Shown: positions 46,290 to 55,713, counted from the stretch's first letter. The stretch: 64,000 nucleotides of DNA from DATFVA01 sp963815785 (GCA_963815785.1 CAWFHZ010000007.1:744001-808000), one strand, 5' to 3'. Notes: a model not told the origin generated them from the sequence alone. Numbers and translations: made by a program.

Positions 46290-47858
46290 ATGGCGAATAA
46301 CAGGATTTTGTGGGTAGATGATGAAATCGAACTTCTGCGGTCACATATAATCTTTCTTTCCGAAAAAGGATATGATGTTGATACAGTTACAAATGGTGAG
46401 GATGCCATTTCGCATGTAAAGCAAAATATATACGATTTAATATTTTTGGATGAGATGATGCCCGGTATGGGCGGGCTTGAGGTTTTAGCGCAGTTGAAGG
46501 AAATAAATCAATCTATTCCAGTTGTAATGGTTACGAAGAGTGAAGAAGAAACCCTTATGGACGAAGCGATAGGCAGTAAGATTACCGATTACCTTACAAA
46601 ACCGGTTAATCCCAGCCAGATGTTTCTTGTCTGTAAAAAAATACTTGAAGGAAAACGTATTACCGGGCAGGCGGCAGCCAAAGATTATCTGCATGATTTT
46701 AATGAGATCTCTATGGCACTAACAAATAATCTTGATTACGTGGAATGGACTGAAATTTATAATAAAATTGTAAACTGGGATGTGGAACTGGATACTCATT
46801 CAGGTATGGGACTTCGTCAAACACTTAGCGATCAAAAAAAAGAAGCAAATAAAGAATTTTCAAAGTTTGTAGAAAAGAATTATACAACCTGGATAAATAA
46901 CATAGGTGATAATTATACACCTCCGCTTACTACCGAAATCACAGAAAAATATGTACTTGAACATCTGAAGGATAATAAGACTTCGGTATTTTATTTTGTT
47001 CTTGATTGTTTAAGGCTTGATCAATGGCTTGTTCTGGAGAAACATCTTCTGGACCTGTTCAAAATAGAAAAAGATTACTATTTCGCGATACTTCCAACTG
47101 CTACCCCTTATGCAAGAAATGCATTGTTCAGCGGATTGTTTCCGTCTGAAATAGAAAAAAATTATCCGCAGCTCTGGCAGGGAAATGATGATGATGAAAG
47201 AAGTATGAATAAGTATGAGAAGGAATTGTTACAGCATCTGCTTGATAGAAAGAAAATCAAACTTCGCAATGAGCTTAAGTACATTAAAATAATTGATCCG
47301 GAGGTTGGTAGAAATTTCGAACAAAATATTCATTCTTATCAGAATAGTCATCTTACTGCAGTTGTTGTTAATTTTCTTGATATGATTGCTCACGGAAGAT
47401 CAGACTCTGACATACTTAAAGAAATTGCTCCTGATGAAGCCGCTTACCGGTCTCTGACAAATACATGGTTTACTCATTCATCATTACTTTCCACTTTTAA
47501 AACTCTTGCAACACTAAAAAATGTTAAAATTATTATTACTACCGATCACGGGAGTATACGTTCTTTAAGAGGAGCAAAAGTTCTTGGGGACAGAGAAGCA
47601 TCAACAAACCTCAGGTTTAAATATGGGAGAAATCTAAAAGTGGATGAAAAGAATGCTATCTACATTAAAAATCCTTTAGACTACAAGCTGCCTAAACGCG
47701 GTGTAACGATAAATTATATAATTGCAAAAGAAGATTATTATTTTGTATATCCAACTGATTATCATAAATATCTGACTTATTACAAAGATACATTTCAGCA
47801 TGGGGGAATTTCAATGGAAGAGATGATTCTCCCGGTAATTACTATGGAACCAAAATAA
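46290..47858 (+). CDS. porX: T9SS response regulator PorX (receiver + PglZ domain)
   Basis: PorX controls T9SS gene expression together with PorY and the sigma factor SigP. The receiver domain (1-120) has the acidic pair D10/D11, phospho-acceptor D54 (FLDEMMPGMGG), T near 84 and Lys in LTKPVNP. The large C-terminal PglZ/alkaline-phosphatase-like domain includes FVLDCLRLDQW, LPTATPYARNALFSG (Thr 270/272 at the place of the reported catalytic Thr) and ITTDHGS. At 522 residues it is full length. It lies directly after sprA and before tsaE, with TTG of tsaE starting one base after its stop codon. Confidence 0.95.
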   Translation: MANNRILWVDDEIELLRSHIIFLSEKGYDVDTVTNGEDAISHVKQNIYDLIFLDEMMPGMGGLEVLAQLKEINQSIPVVMVTKSEEETLMDEAIGSKITDYLTKPVNPSQMFLVCKKILEGKRITGQAAAKDYLHDFNEISMALTNNLDYVEWTEIYNKIVNWDVELDTHSGMGLRQTLSDQKKEANKEFSKFVEKNYTTWINNIGDNYTPPLTTEITEKYVLEHLKDNKTSVFYFVLDCLRLDQWLVLEKHLLDLFKIEKDYYFAILPTATPYARNALFSGLFPSEIEKNYPQLWQGNDDDERSMNKYEKELLQHLLDRKKIKLRNELKYIKIIDPEVGRNFEQNIHSYQNSHLTAVVVNFLDMIAHGRSDSDILKEIAPDEAAYRSLTNTWFTHSSLLSTFKTLATLKNVKIIITTDHGSIRSLRGAKVLGDREASTNLRFKYGRNLKVDEKNAIYIKNPLDYKLPKRGVTINYIIAKEDYYFVYPTDYHKYLTYYKDTFQHGGISMEEMILPVITMEPK

Positions 47859-48288
47859 TTGATTATTGATAAAACTGAAACCTCAAATTCAGAAGAAGAA
47901 ACTATTGAACTTGCAAAAGAATTTGCATCAGGTCTGAAAAGCAGGAGATGTGGTTATTTTAAATGGGAACCTTGGTGCCGGGAAAACATTTTTTATCCGC
48001 GAAGTTTCTTTTTGTTTTGATGTTGCTTCTGTGAGCAGCCCGACATTTGCATTAGTAAATGAATATAAAGGAAGAATTCAGATTTATCATTTCGATTTCT
48101 ACAGGATAAATAAAGTTGAAGAACTTTATGATATCGGATTTGAAGGTTATCTCGACAACGAAGACGCAGTAATTTTTATAGAATGGGGGAATCTTTTCCC
48201 GGAAATACTTCCACGGAAAAGAACAGAAATAAATATTAAAACAGGTGTAGAAAAACAGAGAACATTTGAATTCAGAAAGTACAAATAA
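47859..48288 (+). CDS. tsaE: tRNA threonylcarbamoyladenosine biosynthesis ATPase TsaE, frameshifted
   Basis: TsaE is the ATPase partner of TsaB-TsaD in t6A37 modification of ANN-decoding tRNAs. The Walker A GNLGAGKTFFIRE is present, with SPTFALVNEYKG and HFDFYRI, HFDFYR being a family signature, and IEWGN. The start I chose is TTG 47859 directly after porX (SEEETIELAKEFASGLK); removing one A from AAAA at 47937-47940 joins it to GDVVILNGNLGAGKT. The long second frame begins at 47950. TsaB follows, overlapping by 23 bases. Confidence 0.85.
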
Positions 48289-48955
48289 CAATTCCATAAT
48301 ACTTGCAATCGAAACTTCATCAAGTATTTGTGGTGTGTGTATTTATTTTAATGAAGAAAAGTTTTTTCAAACAGAAATTCATTATAAAAATATTCACGCT
48401 GAAAAATTATTTGAAATTATCGATACAGTTATAAAATCGGCGGAAATAAAAGCACAGGATGTAAACTCAATTGCAATTTCAAATGGTCCGGGTTCTTTTA
48501 CCGGGCTCAGAATCGGGATGTCTGCAGCAAAAGGATTAGCGTTTGGTTCGTCAATCCCGATTATCCAGGTTCCTACATTTGAAGCATTGGCACTTCAAAT
48601 ATCAAAATACCTTCCCAATGATTCTATTTTTATTATCGCGAACAAGGTTAATATCGATGAAGTGTATTTTGCCAAGTTTCAAATTAAATCTAATAGTTAT
48701 ATATTTGTGGAGAACATGAGGATATTGAGTTTTAATGAATTTTTGAGCAAATCTAAAGATTTTATTACGTTTGGTAATGCAATAAAGGATAAGCAAAAAG
48801 ATTCATTCTTTAAATCCTTTGTATTTTCTCCTCAGCCAAAATATGTAGCCGAATGGGCAGTTAAATACGGAAAAGAAATGCTAAGTGAAGATATCGATTA
48901 TATAGAACCATATTATCTTAAAAATTTTACAGTAAAGGTGAAGAAAAATGATTAA
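48266..48955 (+). CDS. tsaB: tRNA threonylcarbamoyladenosine biosynthesis protein TsaB
   Basis: TsaB is the inactive kinase-fold partner of TsaD. The N-terminus IILAIETSSSICGVCIY and ISNGPGSFTGLRIGMSAAKGLAFGSSIPIIQVPTFEALA are the family hallmarks. At 229 residues it is normal size. The start is TTG 48266 inside the tsaE 3' end, so it is translationally coupled. Its stop overlaps the next gene's ATG by 8 bases. Confidence 0.93.
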   Translation: MNSESTNNNSIILAIETSSSICGVCIYFNEEKFFQTEIHYKNIHAEKLFEIIDTVIKSAEIKAQDVNSIAISNGPGSFTGLRIGMSAAKGLAFGSSIPIIQVPTFEALALQISKYLPNDSIFIIANKVNIDEVYFAKFQIKSNSYIFVENMRILSFNEFLSKSKDFITFGNAIKDKQKDSFFKSFVFSPQPKYVAEWAVKYGKEMLSEDIDYIEPYYLKNFTVKVKKND

Positions 48956-49676
48956 ACAAATTTTAATACTTGTTTTGTTTATAGCATCTTTAAGTTTTGC
49001 TCAGATGCTTCCTCCAAGAGTCTCTTCTCAGTTAATGGAATATGACTTCGGTCAGGTTTCCCGCGGTGAACATGTTAAGTATGATTTTGTTGTTACAAAT
49101 GTTGGCGGTGACCTTTTAAAAATAATTGATGTAAGAGCTTCCTGCGGATGTACTGCAGCTAAACCGGAAAAGGATGACCTGGCTCCCGGTGAATCAACAA
49201 ACATAAAAGTTGATTTTAATTCTACCGGTAGATCAGGGAAGCAAACAAAAATTATAACTGTAAAAACAAATGATCCTGACAGTCCGGAAATTCGATTCAC
49301 ACTAACTGGAAGTGTTGTTGATCCCGGATCTGAGAAGGGAAATGTAGCAAACAGTCCGATTATGTTTTTTAACGAAACACAGCATGATTTTGGAGATGTG
49401 CAACAGGGTAAGGTTGTGGATTATACTTTTTCATTTGTTAACAGAGGTGAAACTGCTTTAAAAATAAGAGATGTTAAAACATCCTGCGGATGTACGGCTG
49501 CACTTGTTAGTAAAGAAACTATCGAACCGGGAAAAGATGGTACTTTAAAAGTTGAACTTGATACAAAAAATCAAATCGGGAAAATGAGCAGGAGAGTGAC
49601 CATATATTCAAATGATCCTACAAACCCGGATATGGTTCTGACAATTTTTGCGAATGTGCAGAAGGGAACAAATTAA
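48948..49676 (+). CDS. Secreted protein with two DUF1573 domains
   Basis: A 242-residue protein with signal peptide (LILVLFIASLSFAQ). Two DUF1573 copies follow at about residues 25-120 and 135-240; each has the conserved YDFGQV/HDFGDV start, the SCGCTAA / SCGCTAALV motif and a P-G-xxx-I-K-V-D/E strand. The fold is an Ig-like ASPM/SPD-2/Hydin relative; the function is unknown, though such proteins are abundant in Bacteroidota-like periplasm. The stop overlaps the accD ATG by 1 base. Confidence 0.88.
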   Translation: MIKQILILVLFIASLSFAQMLPPRVSSQLMEYDFGQVSRGEHVKYDFVVTNVGGDLLKIIDVRASCGCTAAKPEKDDLAPGESTNIKVDFNSTGRSGKQTKIITVKTNDPDSPEIRFTLTGSVVDPGSEKGNVANSPIMFFNETQHDFGDVQQGKVVDYTFSFVNRGETALKIRDVKTSCGCTAALVSKETIEPGKDGTLKVELDTKNQIGKMSRRVTIYSNDPTNPDMVLTIFANVQKGTN

Positions 49677-50515
49677 TGCCCTGGTTCAAACGGTCAAAAG
49701 AAAATATATCACCTGATTCCCAGAAAAAAGATTTACCGGATGGGATGTGGGATAAATGTCCCAGCTGCGGTGAAATAATTCATAAAAAACAATTGGAAAC
49801 AAATCTTTGGACCTGTCTCAAATGCGGTTTTCATTTCCGGATTGGAAGTGCGGAATATATAGATATATTGTTGGATAAAGGTACTTTCAAAGAAATGGAT
49901 AAGAAAATGCGATCCGCTGATCCGCTTGAATTTGAAGATACAAAAAAATATTCCGAGCGTATTGCCGAAACTATAAAAAAACTTGGATTGAATGACGCTG
50001 TAAAAACGGGAACAGGGAAACTGAATGGAATCGATGTTGCTTTTGGGTGCATGGATTTTAAATTTATCGGCGGAAGTATGGGCTCTGTTGTCGGAGAGAA
50101 AATCGCCAGACTCACAGACAGATCTTTTAAAAATAAAATTCCTTTAATCATTATCTCTGCCAGCGGCGGGGCAAGAATGATGGAAGGTGCATTGTCTTTA
50201 ATGCAACTTGCAAAAACCAGTTCAAGATTGGCTAAACTTGCTGAAGCGAAAATTCCTTACATTTCAATAATGACAGATCCGACAACAGGTGGAACAACTG
50301 CAAGTTATGCAATGTTAGGTGATGTTCACATTGCAGAACCTGAAGCGCTCATAGGATTTGCCGGACCAAGGGTTATCAAACAAACTATCGGAAAGGATCT
50401 TCCAAAAGGATTTCAAAGATCAGAGTTTCTGTTGGAACGGGGATTTGTTGATATTGTATCTTCACGAAAAGATTTAAAGCAGAATATCCATAACGTTTTA
50501 ACTTTACTGAGCTGA
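49676..50515 (+). CDS. accD: Acetyl-CoA carboxylase carboxyltransferase subunit beta
   Basis: AccD pairs with AccA to transfer CO2 from carboxybiotin to acetyl-CoA, giving malonyl-CoA for fatty acids. The four-Cys zinc ribbon C28/C31/C47/C50 (CPSCGE, CLKCGFHF) and the carboxyltransferase motifs GGSMGSVVGEKIARL, IISASGGARMMEGALSLMQLAKT and SYAMLGDVHIAEPEALIGFAGPRVI are complete. It is followed by panC, and the convergent strand carries birA and coaX; together they form a CoA/biotin/malonyl-CoA theme. Confidence 0.97.
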   Translation: MPWFKRSKENISPDSQKKDLPDGMWDKCPSCGEIIHKKQLETNLWTCLKCGFHFRIGSAEYIDILLDKGTFKEMDKKMRSADPLEFEDTKKYSERIAETIKKLGLNDAVKTGTGKLNGIDVAFGCMDFKFIGGSMGSVVGEKIARLTDRSFKNKIPLIIISASGGARMMEGALSLMQLAKTSSRLAKLAEAKIPYISIMTDPTTGGTTASYAMLGDVHIAEPEALIGFAGPRVIKQTIGKDLPKGFQRSEFLLERGFVDIVSSRKDLKQNIHNVLTLLS

Positions 50516-50522
50516 GGTTAAG

Positions 50523-51376
50523 ATTAAAGTAGTTAAAAGTGTTAGGAAGATGCAGCAAATCTCTAAGATGTTGCATCTTGAAGGCAAGGTAATCGGGTTT
50601 GTTCCGACAATGGGGTTTCCTGCATGATGGTCACCTTAAATTAATTTCCCGGTCAAAACAAGCTTCTGATGTAACTATTGTCTCTCTGTTTGTTAACCCC
50701 ACTCAGTTTGGTCCGAAAGAAGATTTTAAAAAATATCCAAGGAACGTGGAAAGAGATAAGGCACTTTTAAAAAATCAGAAAGTGGATTTTTTATTTGTGC
50801 CTGAACCTGATGAAATTTATCCTGCCGGATTTCAAACTTATGTTTCTGTTGAAAAGATAACCTCAATTCTGGAAGGTGAATCCCGACCAACTCACTTTCG
50901 TGGTGTAACAACTATAGTTTCAATTCTGTTTAATATTGTAAAACCGGATAAGGCTTTTTTTGGTCAGAAAGATGCACAGCAGGCTTTTGTTATAAAAAGA
51001 ATGACAGATGATTTAAAATTTGATACAAAAGTTGTAAGCATTCCTATTGTTCGTGAAAAAGATGGACTAGCATTAAGTTCAAGAAATGTTCACTTATCTG
51101 AAGATGAAAGAAAAGATGCTTTAGTACTGAGTCATTCACTGATTTATGCACGTAAAGTTAATTTCAAACGGGGAAAAGAATGTTTCCAAAATTACTACCG
51201 GAATGAAAAAAATATTAAACAGCGCTGCATCTTCCCAAATCGATTATGTAGAAATTGTCGATGAGCTTAACTTCACTATCGTAAAAAATTTAATTAACGG
51301 CAAAAAATATTACGTACTTATTGCCTGCAGAATTGGTAAAACCCGCCTGATAGATAACATATTCATTAAAGCTTAA
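50523..51376 (+). CDS. panC: Pantothenate synthetase, frameshifted
   Basis: PanC joins pantoate and beta-alanine. Motifs are GFVPTMGFLHDGHLKLISRSK (nucleotide loop), FVNPTQFGPKEDFKKYPRN, GVTTIVSILFNIVKPDKAFFGQKDAQQ and SSRNVHLSEDER. The sequence has two single-base insertions: CC at 50619-50620 and AAA at 51154-51156. Correcting both restores one protein of about 280 residues ending KTRLIDNIFIKA. The intact middle frame is 50599-51264. The start is unclear: the natural frame begins KIKVVKSVRKMQQ with ATT 50523 or an earlier GTT, the next ATG being at 50550. Its 3' end overlaps coaX by 4 bases. Confidence 0.85.
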
Positions 51377-52122
51377 TCCCTATTCATTTTTATTATAGAT
51401 TTTATCCCGTAGTTGACGAGATTTTTTTCAAAGAGAAAATCAAAATTGAGATGAGGAATAATTTTTTCAGCATTACCCCCGGTTAAATAAATTTTAATCT
51501 TTTCTGATTGTTTTGTTTCTTGCAAATATTTAATAAACCTGTCAATCATTCCAACGGTTGAATTCAAAAGCCCGCTTGCTATTGAAGTTCTGGTTGAATT
51601 CCCAATCATATTTTCAAAATCATCAGGTGTAACTTCCGGAAGCTGGGCGGTATTATTTTTTAGTGAATTCCCCATAAGCTCAATACCCGGTGCAATAATT
51701 CCTCCAATAAATTCCCCGGGAAATTGAACCACATTAATTGTAGTTGCTGTTCCAAAATCTATAGTAAGAATAATTTCATCTTTTTTAATGGAACCATTTA
51801 GAAGGAATGCACCCTCTGCAGAACATAGTCGATCTGTTCCAAGTGTTTCCGGATTTTTATAAACTATCTTAAGATTAAATTTTGAATACGTTGAAATATG
51901 GTGGTAGCGGAAAGAGTTCTGGTTAAGATAATTTTTTAACTCAAGCAATTTATAAGGGACTACGCTTGATATTCCCGTGAAAGATATATCCGATTTTGTA
52001 TAAAGGGAAATTAATTCCTCTATACTTGATACAGAAAACGTTTCAATAAGTTCATCCCCGGAAAAAAGTCCTGCTTTAATTTTTGAGTTACCAATATCAC
52101 AAGTTAACAGCATATGAATCAT
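51373..52122 (-). CDS. coaX: Type III pantothenate kinase
   Basis: CoaX phosphorylates pantothenate at the start of CoA synthesis. Family motifs are LLTCDIGNSKIKAGLF (phosphate-1 motif), LGTDRLCSAEGAF, LTIDFGTATTINVV, GGIIAPGIELMGNSL and YLTGGNAEKI. At about 246-249 residues it is normal. The start could be either ATG 52122 or the downstream ATG 52113 (MLLTCDIG); the latter fits the family better. It lies tail-to-tail with panC, which makes its substrate, and just downstream of birA on the same strand. Confidence 0.93.
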   Translation of the reverse strand: MIHMLLTCDIGNSKIKAGLFSGDELIETFSVSSIEELISLYTKSDISFTGISSVVPYKLLELKNYLNQNSFRYHHISTYSKFNLKIVYKNPETLGTDRLCSAEGAFLLNGSIKKDEIILTIDFGTATTINVVQFPGEFIGGIIAPGIELMGNSLKNNTAQLPEVTPDDFENMIGNSTRTSIASGLLNSTVGMIDRFIKYLQETKQSEKIKIYLTGGNAEKIIPHLNFDFLFEKNLVNYGIKSIIKMNRD

Positions 52123-52139
52123 CCGGAATGAAAATAAAA

Positions 52140-52916
52140 CTAACCAATACTAACATCACCAAAATATATTTTTTCTAACTTCCTGCCGCTTTTTAAGATA
52201 AGAAATCCATCTTCATCAAGATCATCAAATATTCCATATCTTACTTTATCACCTTCTGTAACTGAAATTTTTTCACCTAACATTCTGCACCTTGCTTTCC
52301 AGTCTTTTAATATCTCTGAAGGTTTGTCTTCTATCCACTGGAGAATTTCTTCAAAAATATTTAAAAACTCTGCAAGCAATACTTCTCTGTCAGCATTCTG
52401 AGAGATCTCAGTCTTTATTGAAGTTGGTGGAAGTTTAAAGTTTCCCTGGAATGAGGTCTGGTTGACATTGATTCCAACTCCGGTAACAACTCGCTCTATT
52501 TTTTTACCTGATGAGGATGATTCAATTAAAATTCCTGCAACTTTTTTACCGTTTATTAATACATCATTTGGCCATTTTAGCTCTATTTTAAGCTGGAAGA
52601 GATTTTCTATTGCCATTGCTGCAGCAAGTGAAGTTGCAAAATTAATCATATTAATTTTACTGCCTGAAAAATCTCTGTCCTTCAATAATATAGAAAAGGT
52701 TAGATTTAACTCTTTTGTACTATACCACGTGCTATCTTTTCTTCCGCGTCCTTTATTCTGTTTTTCACATAAAATAACAGAACCATCATTGTCAAAACCA
52801 TTAGTTTTATTTAACAGTACACTGTTGGTGGAATCAACTTCCTCAGCATAAATAAAATTTCTGCCTATAATTTCAGTATCCAGTTTGATATCAAAAAACT
52901 CTAAATCGAACATCAA
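52140..52916 (-). CDS. birA: Biotin--[acetyl-CoA-carboxylase] ligase
   Basis: BirA activates biotin and attaches it to the AccB subunit. Motifs are EEVDSTNSVL, KQNKGRGRKDSTWYS (biotin/ATP loop), NLTFSILL, KWPNDVLINGKKVAGILIES and VTGVGINVN, followed by a small C-terminal SH3-like domain. At 258 residues it lacks an N-terminal DNA-binding HTH, so it is probably not a repressor. coaX follows after 17 bases. The divergent 275-base gap to hsp20 is described separately. Confidence 0.93.
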   Translation of the reverse strand: MMFDLEFFDIKLDTEIIGRNFIYAEEVDSTNSVLLNKTNGFDNDGSVILCEKQNKGRGRKDSTWYSTKELNLTFSILLKDRDFSGSKINMINFATSLAAAMAIENLFQLKIELKWPNDVLINGKKVAGILIESSSSGKKIERVVTGVGINVNQTSFQGNFKLPPTSIKTEISQNADREVLLAEFLNIFEEILQWIEDKPSEILKDWKARCRMLGEKISVTEGDKVRYGIFDDLDEDGFLILKSGRKLEKIYFGDVSIG

Positions 52917-53191
52917 CTTCCTATGATAAAATGAACTTCTAAAATAAAAAAATATTTAGACTCTTTTACCCGGAACCAGAAAAATTAAAATTGACACAGT
53001 TATTGCCATATTAAATTGCAGTAGGACATATAGACAGTCTAAATGTCAGATAGTCAAATATTAAATAGGATCAACTATTCAGTTAACTTGTTATAAATAA
53101 ATAAGTTAGAAGATTTATCAGACTTGGCATATTGATTGAATCAACATACAACATATTGAAAAGAAATTAGAATAATTAGGAGATATATAAA
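52917..53191. other. Divergent intergenic region between birA and hsp20
   Basis: The 275-base, very AT-rich region contains no supportable gene. I see no CIRCE operator (TTAGCACTC-N9-GAGTGCTAA) and no clear promoter pair for hsp20; a ribosome site AGGAGA is at 53179-53184. The promoters for both flanking genes must lie here. Confidence 0.5.
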
Positions 53192-53626
53192 ATGACATTC
53201 GTAAAATTTGAACCCCTGAAAGAATTGGATAATCTTAATAATCGTTTGCATAAATTTTTTGGAGAATTTCCAGCAAATGTAGATCTGGGATTGGCATTTA
53301 GTCCACGAGTAGATGTTTTTGCTGATGACGAAAACCTTTATGTTGAAGCAGAACTACCCGGAATGAGGAAAGATGAAATTAAGATTTCTTTACATGATAA
53401 TATACTTACTATAAGTGGCGAGAAAAATTCAGCCGGTGAAAAGAAAGATAAAATACAGTATTTCAGAAACGAGAGAATATTTGGAAATTTCTCACGGAGT
53501 TTTTCACTTCCTGATGATATTAACCAGGAAAACGTGGATGCTCAATTTCAAGATGGTGTATTAAAGATTGTGATTGGGAAACAGGAAATCAAAAAGGCTA
53601 AAGAAAGAAACATTGAAATTAAATAA
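53192..53626 (+). CDS. Hsp20/alpha-crystallin small heat shock protein
   Basis: A 144-residue small chaperone that holds unfolded proteins. The alpha-crystallin domain (about residues 40-135) shows FSPRVDVFADDENLYVEAELPGMRKDEIKIS, LTISGEKN, FGNFSRSFSLPDDINQENVDAQFQDGVLKIVIGK, including the G-V-L motif. The N-terminal part (LKELDNLNNRLHKFFGEF) is the usual oligomerisation helix. It is followed after a small hairpin by dnaK. Confidence 0.95.
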   Translation: MTFVKFEPLKELDNLNNRLHKFFGEFPANVDLGLAFSPRVDVFADDENLYVEAELPGMRKDEIKISLHDNILTISGEKNSAGEKKDKIQYFRNERIFGNFSRSFSLPDDINQENVDAQFQDGVLKIVIGKQEIKKAKERNIEIK

Positions 53627-53646
53627 TAAATTTGAAGAAGAAACTA

Positions 53647-53667
53647 ATGCAGCTTATTCTGCTGCAT
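53647..53667. repeat. Hairpin between hsp20 and dnaK
   Basis: ATGCAGC (53647-53653) pairs with GCTGCAT (53661-53667), a 7-bp stem with a 7-base loop and no T-run. It may stabilise the hsp20 end or separate the two messages. Confidence 0.4.
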
Positions 53668-53703
53668 GTGGAAATTATACATTAAAAGGAAGGAGTTTTT
53701 AGA

Positions 53704-55650
53704 ATGGGTAAGATAATAGGAATTGATTTAGGTACAACAAATTCTTGCGTTGCCGTTATGGAAGGTAATGATCCTGTGGTGATTCCTAATTCAGAAGGAG
53801 GACGTACTACACCTTCTGTTGTTGCATTTACGAAAACAGGGGAAAGATTAGTCGGGCAACCGGCAAAAAGACAGGCAATAACTAATCCGAAACATACCGT
53901 ATTCTCTATAAAAAGATTTATGGGAAGAAAGATAGATGAAGTAACCGATGAAAAAGGTAAAGTGCCCTATGAAGTAATATCGGGCGATAATGATACAGCA
54001 CGCGTTAAGATAGGCGATAGAGTTTATTCTCCGCCGGAAATAAGTGCAATGATTTTACAGAAGATGAAAAAGACTGCTGAAGAATATTTAGGACAGGAAG
54101 TTACAGAAGCTGTTATTACAGTTCCGGCGTACTTTAATGATTCACAACGCCAGGCAACAAAAGATGCAGGTGAAATTGCTGGTTTAAAAGTTAGAAGAAT
54201 AATTAATGAACCAACTGCCGCTGCTTTAGCTTATGGGTTGGATAAAAAGACAACATCTGATCATACAGTTGCCGTTTATGATCTCGGAGGCGGAACTTTT
54301 GATATCTCAATTCTTCAGTTAGGAGAGGGTGTCTTTGAAGTGAAATCAACCAATGGTGATGGACACCTCGGCGGTGATGATTTCGATCAAAGAATAATTG
54401 ATTTTCTTGCTGATGAATTTAAGAAACAGGAAAGTATTGATTTAAGAAAAGATCCTATGGCATTGCAGAGATTGAAAGAAGCAGCAGAAAAAGCGAAGAT
54501 TGAATTATCTTCCTCTTCATCTACAGATGTGAATCTTCCGTTTATTACGGCTACTCAAGACGGACCAAAACATCTTAATATTAATCTTTCAAGATCAAAA
54601 TTTGAACAATTGATTGATGACCTGGTTCAACGAACAAAAACTCCTTGTGAGAAAGCAATTAAAGACGCAGGTGTAACTCCGGATCAGATAAATGAAGTAA
54701 TCCTGGTTGGCGGTTCAACAAGGATTCCTATGGTTCAGGAACTTGTTAAACAATTATTTAACCGTGAACCTCATAAAGGCGTTAATCCGGATGAGGTTGT
54801 CGCAATTGGTGCTGCAATTCAAGGTGGCGTGCTAGCAGGTGATGTTAAGGATGTTCTGCTTCTTGATGTAACACCTCTTTCTCTTGGAATTGAAACTCTC
54901 GGTGGCGTATTTACAAGACTTATTGATGCTAATACAACAATTCCAACTAAGAAGAGTGAAATATTTTCAACTGCTTCGGATAATCAACCTTCGGTCGAGA
55001 TAAATGTTTTGCAGGGTGAAAGACAAATGGCTGCAGACAGCCGTTCACTTGGCAGATTTCATCTGGATGGAATCCCTCCGGCGCCCCGCGGCGTTCCACA
55101 GGTTGAAGTTACATTTGATATTGATGCTAACGGAATTCTTCATGTCAATGCTAAAGATAAAGCTTCGGGTAAAGAACAGAGCATCCGGATAACTTCTTCC
55201 AGCGGATTAAATAAAGATGAAATAGAGAAAATGAAAAACGATGCAAAAGAACATGCTGCAGAAGATAAGAAGAAGAAAGAAGCTGTCGAAGTAAAAAATC
55301 AGGCTGATAGTCTTGTATTCCAGACTAAGAAACAAATTGAAGAGATGAAGGATAAAATTTCAGCAGATAATAAGACAAGACTTGAAGCTGAGATTAAAAA
55401 GGTTGAAGAAGCGATATCTTCAAACAATACTGAGCAGATGAAATCAGCAACGGATTCGTTGAGTAAAGTCTGGAATGAGATAGCTTCACAATTGTACAGC
55501 CAGGCTGGTCCGCAGGGACAAGGAGCTCCTGGTGGTGAACAGCAGCAATCAAATCCGGCTGGGAATCCTGAGGAAAATAAAGAAAATGTTCAGGACGCCT
55601 CTTATGAAGTTGTTGATGAAGAAGAAGATAAAAATAAAGATAAAAAATAA
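53704..55650 (+). CDS. dnaK: Molecular chaperone DnaK (Hsp70)
   Basis: An ATP-driven folding chaperone of 648 residues. The nucleotide-binding domain (about 1-385) starts IIGIDLGTTNSCVAVMEG and has VPAYFNDSQRQATKDAGEIAGL, YDLGGGTFDISIL and VGGSTRIPMVQELV. The substrate domain follows (LLLDVTPLSLGIETLGG), then a lidded helical region and a flexible Gln/Gly-rich tail ending in EEEDKNKDKK. A very strong ribosome site GGAAGGAG (53690-53697) precedes the ATG. No dnaJ or grpE is adjacent. Confidence 0.98.
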   Translation: MGKIIGIDLGTTNSCVAVMEGNDPVVIPNSEGGRTTPSVVAFTKTGERLVGQPAKRQAITNPKHTVFSIKRFMGRKIDEVTDEKGKVPYEVISGDNDTARVKIGDRVYSPPEISAMILQKMKKTAEEYLGQEVTEAVITVPAYFNDSQRQATKDAGEIAGLKVRRIINEPTAAALAYGLDKKTTSDHTVAVYDLGGGTFDISILQLGEGVFEVKSTNGDGHLGGDDFDQRIIDFLADEFKKQESIDLRKDPMALQRLKEAAEKAKIELSSSSSTDVNLPFITATQDGPKHLNINLSRSKFEQLIDDLVQRTKTPCEKAIKDAGVTPDQINEVILVGGSTRIPMVQELVKQLFNREPHKGVNPDEVVAIGAAIQGGVLAGDVKDVLLLDVTPLSLGIETLGGVFTRLIDANTTIPTKKSEIFSTASDNQPSVEINVLQGERQMAADSRSLGRFHLDGIPPAPRGVPQVEVTFDIDANGILHVNAKDKASGKEQSIRITSSSGLNKDEIEKMKNDAKEHAAEDKKKKEAVEVKNQADSLVFQTKKQIEEMKDKISADNKTRLEAEIKKVEEAISSNNTEQMKSATDSLSKVWNEIASQLYSQAGPQGQGAPGGEQQQSNPAGNPEENKENVQDASYEVVDEEEDKNKDKK

Positions 55651-55656
55651 TTTAAA

Positions 55657-55678
55657 GATGCAGTCTTGAGACTGCATC
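55657..55678. repeat. Perfect 10-bp hairpin after dnaK
   Basis: GATGCAGTCT (55657-55666) and AGACTGCATC (55669-55678) with a 2-base loop. No T-run follows. It sits between dnaK and the second hsp20 and could limit read-through or protect the dnaK message. Confidence 0.5.
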
Positions 55679-55713
55679 GGCTAAAAGGTTTATAAATAAT
55701 TAGGAGTAATAAA

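Noticed and set aside
52985..53015. TTGACA-like -35 promoter upstream of hsp20
   Set aside because: TTGACA is present but no -10 at the right spacing; the phylum uses a different consensus.
53131..53150. Sigma-54-like promoter upstream of hsp20 (TTGGCA...TTGAA)
   Set aside because: The invariant GC at -12 is GA here and the match is partial; in AT-rich DNA this is expected by chance.
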